Source: Pseudomonas sp. AL03
Lineage (GTDB): Bacteria; Pseudomonadota; Gammaproteobacteria; Pseudomonadales; Pseudomonadaceae
Reading direction: 5' to 3'
Assembly (NCBI RefSeq): GCF_029960815.1
Contig: NZ_JASBRE010000010.1
Coordinates: 62,001-126,000, forward strand
Length of the DNA stretch: 64,000 nucleotides
Shown here: piece after piece, positions 17,804 to 26,934 of the stretch
Layout: each line of letters starts with the position of its first letter
How positions within the stretch are numbered: position 1 is the first letter of the stretch
Translations under genes and position numbers: made by a program
Notes under the pieces: model-generated
Database searches by the model: none
The model's input: the letters and a program-made list of their open reading frames with translations, nothing else
Told to the model about the DNA's origin: nothing

Positions 17804-19219
17804 TTAAATCAATGTTTCGATACGCAGTGAGTTAGTCGACCCCGGCTGCCCAAACGGCACACCCGCCGTGATCAATAAAGTGTCGCCACGCTTGGCCATG
17901 CCCTGCGCCTGCGCAATCTCCAGTGCCGTTGAGCACACCTCATCCACCTGGCGCAGCCGATCATTGACCACCGAGTGCACGCCCCACGCCACCGTCAACC
18001 GGCGAGCGGTTTGCAGGTTCGGCGTCAGGTTCAGGATCGGCACCGTCGGCCGCTCCCGCGCGGCTCTCAAACTCGACGTGCCGGACTCGCTGTAATTCAC
18101 CAGCACCGCCACCGGCAGCACGTTGCTAATGCGGCGGATCGCGCAGCTGATCGCGTCGGACACCGTCGCTTCAGCCTTCGGCCGGCTCACGTCCAGCTGC
18201 GCCTGATAATCCGGACCGTTTTCCACTTGGCGGATGATCTTGCTCATCATCTGCACGGCTTCCAGCGGGTACTCGCCGGACGCAGTTTCCGCCGACAACA
18301 TCACCGCATCCGCACCTTCGGCCACGGCGTTGGCAACGTCGGTCACCTCTGCACGGGTCGGGGCAGGGGAGAAGCGCATCGACTCAAGCATCTGCGTGGC
18401 CACCACCACCGGTTTGCCGAGTTCGCGGCAGATGCTGATGATGTTTTTCTGAATCTGCGGCACGCTTTCGGCCGGCACTTCCACGCCCAGGTCACCGCGA
18501 GCAACCATGATCGCGTCGCTCAACTCAGCGATCTCGCGCAGTTGAGTCACGGCCGATGGCTTCTCGATCTTGGCCATCAGAAACGCTTTGTCGCCGATCA
18601 GTTCGCGCGCCTCGCGAATGTCTTCAGGACGCTGCACAAACGACAGCGCCACCCAGTCCACACCCAGCTCCAGACCGAAGCTCAGATCGCGACGATCCTT
18701 GGCCGTCAGTGGGCTCAGTTCCAGTACCGCTTGGGGGACGTTCACGCCTTTGCGGTCCGACAGCTCACCGCCATTGAGCACGGTGGTATCGATCGCGTCG
18801 GAGTATTTGGTGACCACACGAAGACGCAACTTGCCGTCGTCCAGCAGCAGGTCCATGCCCGGTTCCAGCGCCGCGATGATTTCCGGGTGGGGCAGGTTGA
18901 CCCGGCGCTCATCGCCCGGCGTCGGGTCCAGGTCCAGACGCAGAGCCTGACCGCGATGCAGTTGCACCTTGCCCTCGGCGAACTTGCCAACCCGCAGTTT
19001 CGGGCCTTGCAGGTCCATCAGGATGCCCAGTGGATAATTCAGCTGGCGCTCGACTTCACGAATCCACTGATAGCGCTGAGCGTGGTCGGCGTGATCGCCG
19101 TGGCTGAAGTTCAGGCGAAAGATGTTGACCCCGGCCTGCACCAGCTCACGGATGTCGTCGATCCCGTCAGTGGCAGGACCGAGGGTGGCGAGGATTTTAA
19201 CCTTCTTGTCAGGCGTCAT
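17804..19219 (-). CDS. pyk: Pyruvate kinase
   Basis: This 471-residue enzyme turns phosphoenolpyruvate and ADP into pyruvate and ATP. The N-terminus KVKILATLGPATDGIDDIRELVQAG, the catalytic-Lys region FLMAKIEKPSAV, the MVARGDLGVEVP metal and substrate motif, and PTRAEVTDVANAVAEGADAVMLS are all present. A C-terminal regulatory domain follows. It overlaps the glycerate kinase gene by 11 bp and closes the glyoxylate module, taking 2-phosphoglycerate-derived carbon to pyruvate. Pseudomonas usually has a second pyruvate kinase elsewhere. Confidence 0.95.
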   Translation of the reverse strand: MTPDKKVKILATLGPATDGIDDIRELVQAGVNIFRLNFSHGDHADHAQRYQWIREVERQLNYPLGILMDLQGPKLRVGKFAEGKVQLHRGQALRLDLDPTPGDERRVNLPHPEIIAALEPGMDLLLDDGKLRLRVVTKYSDAIDTTVLNGGELSDRKGVNVPQAVLELSPLTAKDRRDLSFGLELGVDWVALSFVQRPEDIREARELIGDKAFLMAKIEKPSAVTQLREIAELSDAIMVARGDLGVEVPAESVPQIQKNIISICRELGKPVVVATQMLESMRFSPAPTRAEVTDVANAVAEGADAVMLSAETASGEYPLEAVQMMSKIIRQVENGPDYQAQLDVSRPKAEATVSDAISCAIRRISNVLPVAVLVNYSESGTSSLRAARERPTVPILNLTPNLQTARRLTVAWGVHSVVNDRLRQVDEVCSTALEIAQAQGMAKRGDTLLITAGVPFGQPGSTNSLRIETLI

Positions 19220-20489
19220 TTTCAGGGGTCTCGAGAATCAGGATGGCTCGGAAGTCGTTAACGTTGGTGCGGGTCGGCTCGGTGACGATCAGCGCGTCCA
19301 GCGCCTCGAAATAGCCGTAGCCATTGTTGTTGTCCAACTCGTCGCTGGCGCTCAAGCCGAGTGCGGCGGCGCGGGCGTAACTGTCCGGGGTCATGATCGC
19401 GCCGGCGTTATCCTCGGATCCGTCAATGCCATCGGTGTCACCGGCCAGCGCGTAGACGCCGGGCAGGCCTTTGAGGCTGTCGGTCAGGCTCAGCAGGAAT
19501 TCGGCGTTGCGTCCGCCACGACCATTACCGCGTACGGTGACCGTGGTTTCGCCGCCCGAGAGGATCACGCAAGGCGCTGCCAGCGGCTGACCGTGCAGCA
19601 CGACTTGACGAGCGATACCGGCGTGAACCTTGGCCACTTCGCGGGACTCGCCTTCCAGGTCGCCGAGGATCAGCGGGCTGAAGCCGGCCTGACGTGCTTT
19701 CACCGCAGCGGCTTCAAGCGACTGCTGCGGACGGGCGATCAACTGGAAATGACTGCGCGCCAGGCTCGGATCGCCGGGTTTGACCGTCTCCGATTCCGGG
19801 CTCTGCAGCCAGTTGCGCACCGAGACCGGAACGTCTATGGCGTAGCGCTTGAGGATCGCCAACGCTTCGGCCGAGGTGCTCGGATCGGCCACGGTGGGAC
19901 CGGAGGCGATGACCGTGGCGAGGTCGCCCGGTACATCGGAAATCGCGTAGGTATAAACAGTGGCAGGCCAGCAGGCTTTGCCGAGGCGGCCACCCTTGAT
20001 CGCCGAGAGGTGTTTGCGTACGCAGTTCATCTCGCCGATGGTGGCGCCGGATTTGAGCAGGGCTTTGTTGATCGACTGCTTGTCGGCCAGGGTGATGCCG
20101 GCTGCCGGTAGTGCCAGCAGGGCAGAACCGCCGCCCGAGAGCAGGAAGATTACGCGGTCGTCTTCGCTCAGGTTGCTGACCAGTTCCAACACCCGTTTGG
20201 CGACCGCCAGACCGGCAGCATCGGGCACTGGGTGAGCGGCTTCGACCACTTCGATTTTTTCACACGGGGCGCCGTGACCATAACGCGTCACCACCAGACC
20301 TGTCACTTCACCCTGCCAGCAGCGCTCGACCACTTGGGCCATGGCCGCGGCGGCTTTGCCGGCGCCGATAACGATCACCCGACCACTGCGATCGGCAGGC
20401 AAATGGGCTTCAAGGACTTGCTGCGGATGGGCCGCGTCGATGGCTGTGGCAAACAGCTCGCGCAGGAATTGTTGCGGATCGACCGACAT
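19209..20489 (-). CDS. ttuD: Glycerate 2-kinase (TtuD/GarK-II, DUF4147/MOFRL family)
   Basis: This 426-residue protein has the N-terminal DUF4147 domain (VIVIGAGKAAAAMA, then FLLSGGGSALL) and C-terminal MOFRL domain (ILSGGETTVTVRGNGRGGRNAEF, then ALAGDTDGIDG). Older annotation calls TtuD hydroxypyruvate reductase, but the family phosphorylates glycerate. The product of GlxR (D-glycerate) is its expected substrate here. Its end overlaps pyk. Confidence 0.9.
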   Translation of the reverse strand: MSVDPQQFLRELFATAIDAAHPQQVLEAHLPADRSGRVIVIGAGKAAAAMAQVVERCWQGEVTGLVVTRYGHGAPCEKIEVVEAAHPVPDAAGLAVAKRVLELVSNLSEDDRVIFLLSGGGSALLALPAAGITLADKQSINKALLKSGATIGEMNCVRKHLSAIKGGRLGKACWPATVYTYAISDVPGDLATVIASGPTVADPSTSAEALAILKRYAIDVPVSVRNWLQSPESETVKPGDPSLARSHFQLIARPQQSLEAAAVKARQAGFSPLILGDLEGESREVAKVHAGIARQVVLHGQPLAAPCVILSGGETTVTVRGNGRGGRNAEFLLSLTDSLKGLPGVYALAGDTDGIDGSEDNAGAIMTPDSYARAAALGLSASDELDNNNGYGYFEALDALIVTEPTRTNVNDFRAILILETPENDA

Positions 20490-20542
20490 GGCGGGCTCCC
20501 GGATTTCTTGTTATTGGGGATATCGGGCCTTGCATCGCCCTC

Positions 20543-20631
20543 TGTAGGAGCGAGGCTTGCCCGCGAACCGGACACCGCGGTGTTTCTGCTGCACCGAGGC
20601 GATCCCTTCGCGGGCAAGCCTCGCTCCTACA
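20543..20631. repeat. REPIN (REP doublet), GTAGGAGCGAG type
   Basis: Two perfect 25-bp inverted arms (TGTAGGAGCGAGGCTTGCCC... at 20543-20567 and complement at 20607-20631) flank a 39-bp spacer between ttuD and glxR. The pair could fold into one long hairpin within the transcript of the glyoxylate genes. Confidence 0.9.
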
Positions 20632-20649
20632 GGGGAGCGGGGAGGTGGC

Positions 20650-21540
20650 TTATTTATCGCGAATCGAGAAATTCGCCATGTGTTCCAGGCCCTTGATCAG
20701 CGCCGAGTGGTCCCAGTTGCTGCCGCCGATGGCCGCGCAGGTGCTGAACACTTGCTGGGTGTTGGCGGTGTTCGGCAGGTTGATGCCCAGCTCGCGTGCG
20801 CCGGCCAGGGCCAGGTTCAGGTCCTTCTGGTGCAGGCTGATGCGGAAGCCTGGGTCGAAGGTGCCTTTGATCATGCGCTCGCCGTGAACTTCGAGGATCT
20901 TCGAGGACGCGAAACCGCCCATCAGCGCTTCACGGACCTTGGCGGGATCGGCACCGTTTTTCGACGCAAACAGCAGGGCTTCGGCCACGGCCTGGATGTT
21001 CAGTGCAACGATGATCTGGTTCGCCACTTTCGCGGTTTGACCGTCGCCGTTGCCGCCCACCAGAGTGATGTTCTTGCCCATCGCCTGGAACAGCGGCAGA
21101 GCGCGTTCGAAGGCATCGGCATCGCCGCCGACCATGATGCTCAAGGTCGCAGCCTTGGCACCGACTTCACCGCCGGACACTGGCGCGTCAAGGTACTGAG
21201 CGCCTTTTTCGTTGATTTTGGCGGCGAAGGCTTTGGTGGCAGTCGGCGAGATCGAGCTCATGTCGATCACGATTTTGCCTTTGCCGACACCGGCCGCAAC
21301 GCCGTCGGCGCGGAACAGCACGTCGTCGACCTGCGGGGTATCCGGCACCATGACGATGATGAATTCGGCTTCTTGCGCCACTTCTTTCGGGTTCGCCAGG
21401 GCGACGGCGCCACCGGCAATCAGGTCAGCAGGCGCGGGATCGTGGTGCACCGACAGGAACAGGCTGTGACCGGCTTTCTGCAGGTTCAATGCCATTGGGT
21501 GGCCCATGATGCCGGTGCCGATAAATCCGATTTTAGCCAT
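20650..21540 (-). CDS. glxR: 2-hydroxy-3-oxopropionate (tartronate semialdehyde) reductase
   Basis: This 296-residue beta-hydroxyacid dehydrogenase reduces tartronate semialdehyde to D-glycerate with NAD(P)H. The Rossmann motif GFIGTGIMGHPMALNL is at the N-terminus. The substrate motif DAPVSGGEVGAKAATLSIMVGG is in the middle, with the catalytic lysine in KVANQIIVALNIQ. It lies between hyi and ttuD in pathway order. Confidence 0.93.
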   Translation of the reverse strand: MAKIGFIGTGIMGHPMALNLQKAGHSLFLSVHHDPAPADLIAGGAVALANPKEVAQEAEFIIVMVPDTPQVDDVLFRADGVAAGVGKGKIVIDMSSISPTATKAFAAKINEKGAQYLDAPVSGGEVGAKAATLSIMVGGDADAFERALPLFQAMGKNITLVGGNGDGQTAKVANQIIVALNIQAVAEALLFASKNGADPAKVREALMGGFASSKILEVHGERMIKGTFDPGFRISLHQKDLNLALAGARELGINLPNTANTQQVFSTCAAIGGSNWDHSALIKGLEHMANFSIRDK

Positions 21541-21590
21541 GAGAAATTCCTCTTGTTTTTATAGCTGCCCCCTCATACATGGGGAGCGCT

Positions 21591-22373
21591 TCAGATTGCG
21601 TTATGAGTCTTCAACCAACCCAGACCTGCTTCAGTGGTGGTCAACGGCTTGTATTCACAGCCAACCCAACCCTGATAACCGATGCGGTCCAGGTGTTCGA
21701 ACAGGAAGCGGTAGTTGATTTCACCGGTGCCCGGTTCGTTGCGCCCAGGGTTATCGGCCAACTGGATGTGGTTGATCTCGCCCAGGTGCGCGGCCATGGT
21801 GCGGGCGAGGTCGCCCTCCATGATTTGCATGTGGTAGATGTCGTATTGCAGGAACAGGTTGGCGCTGCCGACCTGTTCGCGAATCGACAGGGCTTGCGCC
21901 GTGTTGTTCAGGTAGAAACCCGGGATGTCGCGTGTGTTGATCGCTTCCATCACCAGTTTGATGCCCGCCGCTTGCAGCTTGTCGGCCGCGTACTTGAGGT
22001 TGGCGACGAAGGTTTTTTCCACGGTGGCATCGTCGACGCCTTGTGGACGAATACCGGCCAGGCAGTTGACCTGGGTGTTGCCCAACACTTTTGCGTAAGC
22101 AATCGCCAGGTCGACACCGGCGCGGAACTCTTCAACCCGATCCGGCAGGCACGCGATACCGCGTTCGCCCTTGGCCCAGTCACCGGCCGGCAAGTTGAAC
22201 AACACCTGGGTCAGGCCGTTCGCGTCGAGCGTGGCTTTGATGTCGGCGGAGCTGAAGTCGTAAGGGAACAGGTATTCGACACCACTGAAGCCGGCCTTGG
22301 CGGCGGCTTCAAAACGGGCAAGAAAATCCTGCTCGGTGAACAGCATGGACAGGTTGGCTGCGAAACGCGGCAT
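21591..22373 (-). CDS. hyi: Hydroxypyruvate isomerase
   Basis: This 260-residue TIM-barrel enzyme interconverts hydroxypyruvate and tartronate semialdehyde. The sequence starts MPRFAANLSMLFTEQDFLARF, standard for Hyi. Metal-binding acids lie in LVMEAINTRDIPGF, LQYDIYHMQIMEGD and the final GWVGCEYKP. AGGAG lies close before the ATG at 22373; an upstream open extension runs through the adjacent repeat and is not used. Confidence 0.93.
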   Translation of the reverse strand: MPRFAANLSMLFTEQDFLARFEAAAKAGFSGVEYLFPYDFSSADIKATLDANGLTQVLFNLPAGDWAKGERGIACLPDRVEEFRAGVDLAIAYAKVLGNTQVNCLAGIRPQGVDDATVEKTFVANLKYAADKLQAAGIKLVMEAINTRDIPGFYLNNTAQALSIREQVGSANLFLQYDIYHMQIMEGDLARTMAAHLGEINHIQLADNPGRNEPGTGEINYRFLFEHLDRIGYQGWVGCEYKPLTTTEAGLGWLKTHNAI

Positions 22374-22400
22374 GGTGGTCTCCTGTAAAAATAGGTGCTT

Positions 22401-22500
22401 GTAGCCGCTGCCGAGGTACGAGGCTGCGTTGGGCTGCGAAGCGGCCCCGATGGCGGCCCAGCGGACACGCAACGCAGCCTCGTGCCTCGGCAGCTGCTAC
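22401..22500. repeat. 31-bp inverted repeat pair, GCTGCCGAGG type
   Basis: Arms at 22401-22431 and 22470-22500 match in all but two positions (core GCTGCCGAGG..ACGAGGCTGCG), with a 38-bp spacer. The sequence differs from the GGAGCGAG REPINs, so it is a separate repeat family. It sits between gcl and hyi. Confidence 0.8.
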
Positions 22501-22515
22501 AGGTATCAGGTCATC

Positions 22516-24291
22516 TTAATCAAGCAACGAAATCGCCGTCGGCGCATCGTTGCCAACCAGCGCCAGGTCTTCGAATTCGTTGACGGCGTTGATCTCGGTG
22601 CCCATGGAAATGTTGGTCACGCGCTCCAGAATAATCTCGACGATGACCGGCACCTTGAACTCTTCGATCATTTCCTGGGCCTTGCGCAGGGCAGGCTGGA
22701 TCTGACCCGGTTCGAACACACGCAGCGCCTTGCAGCCGAGGCCTTCAGCGACCGCGACGTGGTCGACACCGTAACCGTTGAGTTCCGGAGCGTTCAGGTT
22801 ATCGAAGGCCAGTTGCACGCAGTAGTCCATGTCGAAACCGCGCTGAGCCTGACGAATCAGCCCCAGGTACGAGTTGTTGACCACCACGTGGATGTACGGC
22901 AGCTTGAACTGCGCACCCACCGCCAACTCTTCGATCATGAACTGGAAGTCATAGTCGCCCGACAGCGCCACGACCTTGCGGGTCGGATCAGCCTTGACCA
23001 CGCCCAGCGCTGCCGGAATGGTCCAGCCCAACGGGCCGGCCTGACCGCAGTTGATCCAGTGACGCGGTTTGTAGACGTGCAGGAACTGCGCGCCGGCAAT
23101 CTGCGACAGACCGATGGTGCTGACGTAGCACGTGTCCTTGCCGAACACCTGGTTCATTTCTTCATACACGCGCTGCGGCTTGACTGGCACGTTGTCGAAG
23201 TGAGTCTTGCGCTGCAGGCTGGATTTGCGCTGCTGGCAGTCTTGCAACCAGGCACTGCGGTTTTTCAGCTTGCCGGCGGCTTGCCATTCGCGAGCGACTT
23301 CGATGAACACGGTCAGCGCGGCAGCGGCGTCGGAAACGATGCCCAGGTCCGGGGTGAACACGCGGCCGATCTGGGTCGGTTCGATGTCAACGTGAATGAA
23401 TTTGCGGCCTTCGGTGTAAACGTCGATCGAACCGGTGTGGCGGTTGGCCCAACGGTTACCGACACCCAGCACCACGTCCGACTTTAGCATTGTCGCGTTG
23501 CCGTAGCGATGCGAGGTTTGCAGGCCAACCATGCCGACCATCAACGGGTGATCGTCCGGGATGGTGCCCCAGCCCATCAAGGTCGGAATCACTGGAATGC
23601 CAGTCAGCTCGGCGAACTCCACCAGCAACTCGCTGGCGTCGGCATTGATGATCCCGCCACCGGCAACCAGCAATGGACGTTCGGCCTGGTCGAGCATGGC
23701 CAGCGCCTTCTCGATTTGCACGCGGTTAGCGGTTGGCTTGGCCAGTGGCAGTGGTTCGTAGGCATCGATGTCGAATTCGATTTCGGCCATCTGCACATCG
23801 AACGGCAGGTCGATCAACACAGGGCCTGGACGGCCGGAGCGCATTTCGTAAAAGGCTTTCTGGAACGCATAAGGCACTTGGCCCGGTTCCATGACGGTGG
23901 TGGCCCACTTGGTCACTGGCTTGACGATCGCGGTGATGTCGACAGCCTGGAAGTCTTCCTTGTGCATACGGGCGCGGGGTGCTTGCCCGGTGATGCAAAG
24001 GATCGGGATCGAGTCGGCCGAGGCGCTGTAGAGCCCGGTGACCATGTCGGTACCGGCAGGGCCGGAAGTGCCGATGCACACGCCGATGTTGCCAGCCTTG
24101 GTACGGGTGTAGCCCTCGGCCATGTGCGAGGCGCCTTCAACGTGCCGAGCGAGGACGTGATCGATGCCACCGACCTTCTGCAAGGCGGAGTACAGCGGGT
24201 TGATCGCGGCGCCGGGGATGCCAAAAGCGGTATCAACCCCTTCACGGCGCATCACCAGAACGGCGGCTTCGATTGCTCTCATTTTGCTCAT
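22516..24291 (-). CDS. gcl: Glyoxylate carboligase
   Basis: This 591-residue thiamine diphosphate enzyme condenses two glyoxylates to tartronate semialdehyde and CO2. Motifs include [15 protein letters not shown] at the N-terminus, where the usual ThDP glutamate is replaced by a hydrophobic residue as in known Gcl, and [21 protein letters not shown], which binds ThDP-Mg. An FAD-binding middle domain is present. The start at 24291 gives [19 protein letters not shown]; a longer frame upstream crosses the operator region. It is the first gene of the gcl-hyi-glxR-ttuD-pyk run. Confidence 0.95.
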   Translation of the reverse strand: MSKMRAIEAAVLVMRREGVDTAFGIPGAAINPLYSALQKVGGIDHVLARHVEGASHMAEGYTRTKAGNIGVCIGTSGPAGTDMVTGLYSASADSIPILCITGQAPRARMHKEDFQAVDITAIVKPVTKWATTVMEPGQVPYAFQKAFYEMRSGRPGPVLIDLPFDVQMAEIEFDIDAYEPLPLAKPTANRVQIEKALAMLDQAERPLLVAGGGIINADASELLVEFAELTGIPVIPTLMGWGTIPDDHPLMVGMVGLQTSHRYGNATMLKSDVVLGVGNRWANRHTGSIDVYTEGRKFIHVDIEPTQIGRVFTPDLGIVSDAAAALTVFIEVAREWQAAGKLKNRSAWLQDCQQRKSSLQRKTHFDNVPVKPQRVYEEMNQVFGKDTCYVSTIGLSQIAGAQFLHVYKPRHWINCGQAGPLGWTIPAALGVVKADPTRKVVALSGDYDFQFMIEELAVGAQFKLPYIHVVVNNSYLGLIRQAQRGFDMDYCVQLAFDNLNAPELNGYGVDHVAVAEGLGCKALRVFEPGQIQPALRKAQEMIEEFKVPVIVEIILERVTNISMGTEINAVNEFEDLALVGNDAPTAISLLD

Positions 24292-24318
24292 GGTTTTGGT
24301 GCCTCGTACGTTTTGTAA

Positions 24319-24328
24319 TTGTATACAA
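24319..24328. promoter_or_regulatory. TTGTATACAA palindrome, gcl-proximal
   Basis: A perfect 10-bp palindrome starts 28 bp upstream of the gcl start codon, where it could lie in the leader or promoter. The identical sequence recurs at 24457-24466. The form TnGTnnnACnA fits the general pattern bound by FadR-type GntR regulators; the actual protein is not known from this sequence. Confidence 0.5.
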
Positions 24329-24456
24329 GTGGCTTTGCGCAGAGTGTATTCACGGCGGACGGCGCAGGTCAATCCATTTTCTCAAGCGGCCGTTTCATTC
24401 GTCGGAAGCCTCATCTGCTGTGGCTTTTCGTCGCATGTGGCGCTTTTCGAGAATTA

Positions 24457-24466
24457 TTGTATACAA
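24457..24466. promoter_or_regulatory. TTGTATACAA palindrome, distal copy
   Basis: The second identical 10-bp palindrome is 138 bp from the first and about 92 bp upstream of the glcG-like gene, in an AT-rich stretch. Two sites in a divergent promoter region suggest joint control of both directions, perhaps by looping (inference). Confidence 0.5.
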
Positions 24467-24558
24467 AAATATAACTCATTGTGTTCTATTTGTTGCATCG
24501 GACTGCTGAACAAAGAGCAGTCCAACCGTTTTCCCTATAACAAAATGAGGACGGCACC

Positions 24559-24999
24559 ATGAGCGCTTTAACCTTGAAAGTTGCAGTCAACCTGATCAGT
24601 CAGGCCATCTCCGCGGGGCGTGCAATCTCGGCGGCTCCATTGACCATCGCAGTACTGGATGCCGGTGGGCACTTGGTTAGCCTGCAACGCGAAGATGGCG
24701 CCAGCCTGTTGCGCCCGCAGATCGCCATCGGCAAAGCCTGGGGCGCCATCGCCCTGGGCAAAGGCTCACGCCTGCTGGCGCTGGACGCCCAACAACGCCC
24801 GGCGTTCATCGCCGCTTTGAATAGTCTGGGACAGGGCAGTGTTGTGCCGGCACCGGGCGGCGTGTTGATTCGGGATCAGGAAGGGAATGTGCTGGGGGCG
24901 GTGGGTATCAGCGGTGATCTTTCTGATGTCGATGAGCAATGTGCGATCAGTGCGATCGAGGCGATGGGGTTGCGGGCGGATGCGGGGGTGACTGCTTGA
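24559..24999 (+). CDS. GlcG/HbpS-like (DUF336) protein
   Basis: This 146-residue single-domain protein of the GlcG/HbpS (heme-degrading-like, DUF336) family contains the hallmark TIAVLDAGGHLVSLQREDGA and ALGKGSRLLA regions and the closing motif PGGVLIRD..GNVLGAVGISG. Members often lie beside glycolate or glyoxylate genes, and here it is divergent from gcl across the two TTGTATACAA sites. Its biochemical role is not established. AGGA lies upstream of the ATG at 24559. Confidence 0.85.
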   Translation: MSALTLKVAVNLISQAISAGRAISAAPLTIAVLDAGGHLVSLQREDGASLLRPQIAIGKAWGAIALGKGSRLLALDAQQRPAFIAALNSLGQGSVVPAPGGVLIRDQEGNVLGAVGISGDLSDVDEQCAISAIEAMGLRADAGVTA

Positions 25000-25020
25000 T
25001 TTTGTAGTGACTGAACCATT

Positions 25021-25101
25021 GCTATCGCGGGCAAGCCCGCTCCCACAAGGATCATCTGAACGACAGAGACCTACTGTGGGAGCGAGCTTGCTCGCGATGG
25101 C
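25021..25101. repeat. REPIN, TGTGGGAGCGAG type
   Basis: Inverted arms GCTATCGCGGGCAAGC... (25021-25047) and the partner ending TTGCTCGCGATGGC (25075-25101) differ at a few positions and flank a spacer of about 27 bp, between the convergent glcG-like and tetR genes. Confidence 0.85.
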
Positions 25102-25112
25102 CGCGCCACGGT

Positions 25113-25721
25113 CTAGCGGTCCGGCTCACACCCCTTGAGCACCAACCGGATAATCGTCTGCGCCGCCGCCTCATAATCCGCCTCATCGAGCTTGGCCTTT
25201 CCGGTCACTGCGGAAATCTGCCAGTCGAAGTCGGCATAGGTCTGCGTCGCAGCCCAGATGCTGAACATCAGGTGGTTGGGGTCGATGGGGGCGATCTGGC
25301 CGCGGTCGATCCAGGTCTGGATGCAGTCGATGTTGTGCTTGGCCTGGCCGTTGAGCCGTTCCACCAGATCGGCGCTCAGGTGCGGGGCGCCGTGCATGAT
25401 TTCGCTGGCGAACACCTTGGAGGCGAAGGGCCGGTCGCGGGAGATGCGGATCTTCGAGCGGATGTAGCCGCTCAGCACTTCACTGGGTACGCCGTCGGCA
25501 TTGAATGGTGTCGAGGCCCGCAGGATCGGCTCGATGATGCTTTCCAGGACCTCGCGGTAGAGGTTTTCCTTGGATTTGAAGTAGTAATAGACGTTGGGCT
25601 TGGGCAATCCCGCCTTGGCCGCGATGTCACTGGTTTTGGTCGCAGCGAAGCCCTTGTCGGCAAATTCTTCACTGGCGGCACGCAGGATCAGTTCTTTGTT
25701 GCGCTCGCGGATAGTGCTCAT
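25113..25721 (-). CDS. TetR-family regulator, RutR-like
   Basis: This 202-residue protein has an N-terminal TetR helix-turn-helix (TKTSDIAAKAGLPKPNVYYYFKSKENLYREVL, about 30-62) and a C-terminal ligand domain resembling the YcdC/RutR group (FASEIMHGAPHLS and PNHLMFSIWAATQTYADF). Such regulators often sense pyrimidines. The neighbouring glyoxylate and purine-type metabolism makes control of nitrogen or glyoxylate genes plausible, but TetR-type proteins do not obviously match the TTGTATACAA sites. The start at 25721 (MSTIRERNKELIL) is preferred over an in-frame ATG 39 bases upstream. Confidence 0.88.
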   Translation of the reverse strand: MSTIRERNKELILRAASEEFADKGFAATKTSDIAAKAGLPKPNVYYYFKSKENLYREVLESIIEPILRASTPFNADGVPSEVLSGYIRSKIRISRDRPFASKVFASEIMHGAPHLSADLVERLNGQAKHNIDCIQTWIDRGQIAPIDPNHLMFSIWAATQTYADFDWQISAVTGKAKLDEADYEAAAQTIIRLVLKGCEPDR

Positions 25722-25855
25722 AAACCAGGGGGTTCCTTGCCTGTTCTGGCGGTTGCGCATGGTAGCACCGGCCTCGCGCGGCGCTCAAGAATGCCCCGTG
25801 CGGCGCCCGGCCGCGCTATGCTGCGCGGCATTCATTCAAGAAGGACACCTGATTC

Positions 25856-26770
25856 ATGGCAGGAAGCAGTTTGCTGTTGCTGATCGACGACATTGCCGCC
25901 GTACTCGACGATGTGGCGTTGATGACCAAAATGGCCGCCAAAAAGACCGCCGGCGTGCTCGGTGACGATTTGGCGCTCAACGCTCAGCAGGTTTCCGGCG
26001 TGCGTGCCGAGCGAGAAATTCCGGTCGTCTGGGCGGTGGCCAAGGGCTCATTCCTCAACAAACTGATCCTGGTGCCGTCAGCTCTGGCCATCAGCGCGTT
26101 CATTCCCTGGTTGGTCACACCCTTGTTGATGATCGGCGGCGCCTACCTGTGTTTCGAAGGTTTCGAGAAAATCGCCCACAAATTCCTACACAGCAAAGCT
26201 GAAGATCAAGCCGAACATGCCGAGCTGGTCGAGGCCGTGGCCAATCCAGCGGTCGATCTGGTGGCGTTCGAAAAGGACAAGATCAAGGGTGCCATTCGCA
26301 CCGACTTCATTCTTTCGGCGGAAATCATCGCCATCACTCTGGGTACCGTGGCGGATGCTTCGCTGACCCAACAAGTCATCGTGCTCTCGGGCATCGCCAT
26401 CGTCATGACTATCGGCGTCTATGGCTTGGTAGCTGGCATCGTCAAACTCGACGACCTCGGTCTGTGGCTGACCCAGAAGCCGGGCCAGATGGCCAAAAGC
26501 ATCGGCGGCGGGATCTTGCGTGCGGCACCGTACATGATGAAAAGCCTGTCGGTGATCGGCACGGCAGCGATGTTCCTGGTGGGTGGCGGAATTCTTACCC
26601 ACGGCGTGCCGGTGGTTCATCACTGGATTGAAAGCGTTAGCGCGGGGGCGGGCGGTGCCGGGTTTATCGTGCCGACGTTGCTGAATGCGGTGGCGGGGAT
26701 TGTGGCGGGTGCGGTGGTGTTGGCGGGTGTGATGGTTGCCAGCAAAATCTGGACAACCCTGAAATCCTAA
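25856..26770 (+). CDS. DUF808 (YedI-like) membrane protein
   Basis: This 304-residue protein opens [21 protein letters not shown], then [20 protein letters not shown], the signature of DUF808. About six hydrophobic segments follow, including one with [18 protein letters not shown]. The function of the family is unknown. The gene is divergent from tetR and is followed by a REPIN and a terminator. Confidence 0.88.
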   Translation: MAGSSLLLLIDDIAAVLDDVALMTKMAAKKTAGVLGDDLALNAQQVSGVRAEREIPVVWAVAKGSFLNKLILVPSALAISAFIPWLVTPLLMIGGAYLCFEGFEKIAHKFLHSKAEDQAEHAELVEAVANPAVDLVAFEKDKIKGAIRTDFILSAEIIAITLGTVADASLTQQVIVLSGIAIVMTIGVYGLVAGIVKLDDLGLWLTQKPGQMAKSIGGGILRAAPYMMKSLSVIGTAAMFLVGGGILTHGVPVVHHWIESVSAGAGGAGFIVPTLLNAVAGIVAGAVVLAGVMVASKIWTTLKS

Positions 26771-26773
26771 ACC

Positions 26774-26863
26774 TGTGGGAGCGAGCCTGCTCGCGAAGAG
26801 GTCATAACATTCAACATCTATGTTGACTGATGGACTGATTTCGCGAGCAGGCTCGCGCCCACA
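26774..26863. repeat. REPIN with conserved spacer
   Basis: Arms TGTGGGAGCGAGCCTGCTCG... (26774-26797) and complement (26840-26863) carry a single mismatch. The spacer holds ACATTCAACA...ATGTTGACTGA, nearly the same as in the REPIN at 49714-49803, so the whole unit and not only its arms is conserved. Confidence 0.9.
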
Positions 26864-26882
26864 TTTGATTTGTGACTGACAT

Positions 26883-26921
26883 AAAAAAGGCCATTCGACT
26901 CGCGTTGAATGGCCTTTTTTT
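26883..26921. terminator. Bidirectional terminator between DUF808 gene and mlaA
   Basis: AAAAAAGGCCATTC and GAATGGCC plus seven T residues form a strong stem with a 10-base loop. It serves the plus-strand DUF808 gene and, read the other way, the mlaA operon, whose stop is just beyond. Confidence 0.9.
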
Positions 26922-26934
26922 GTTGCCGTCGGAC

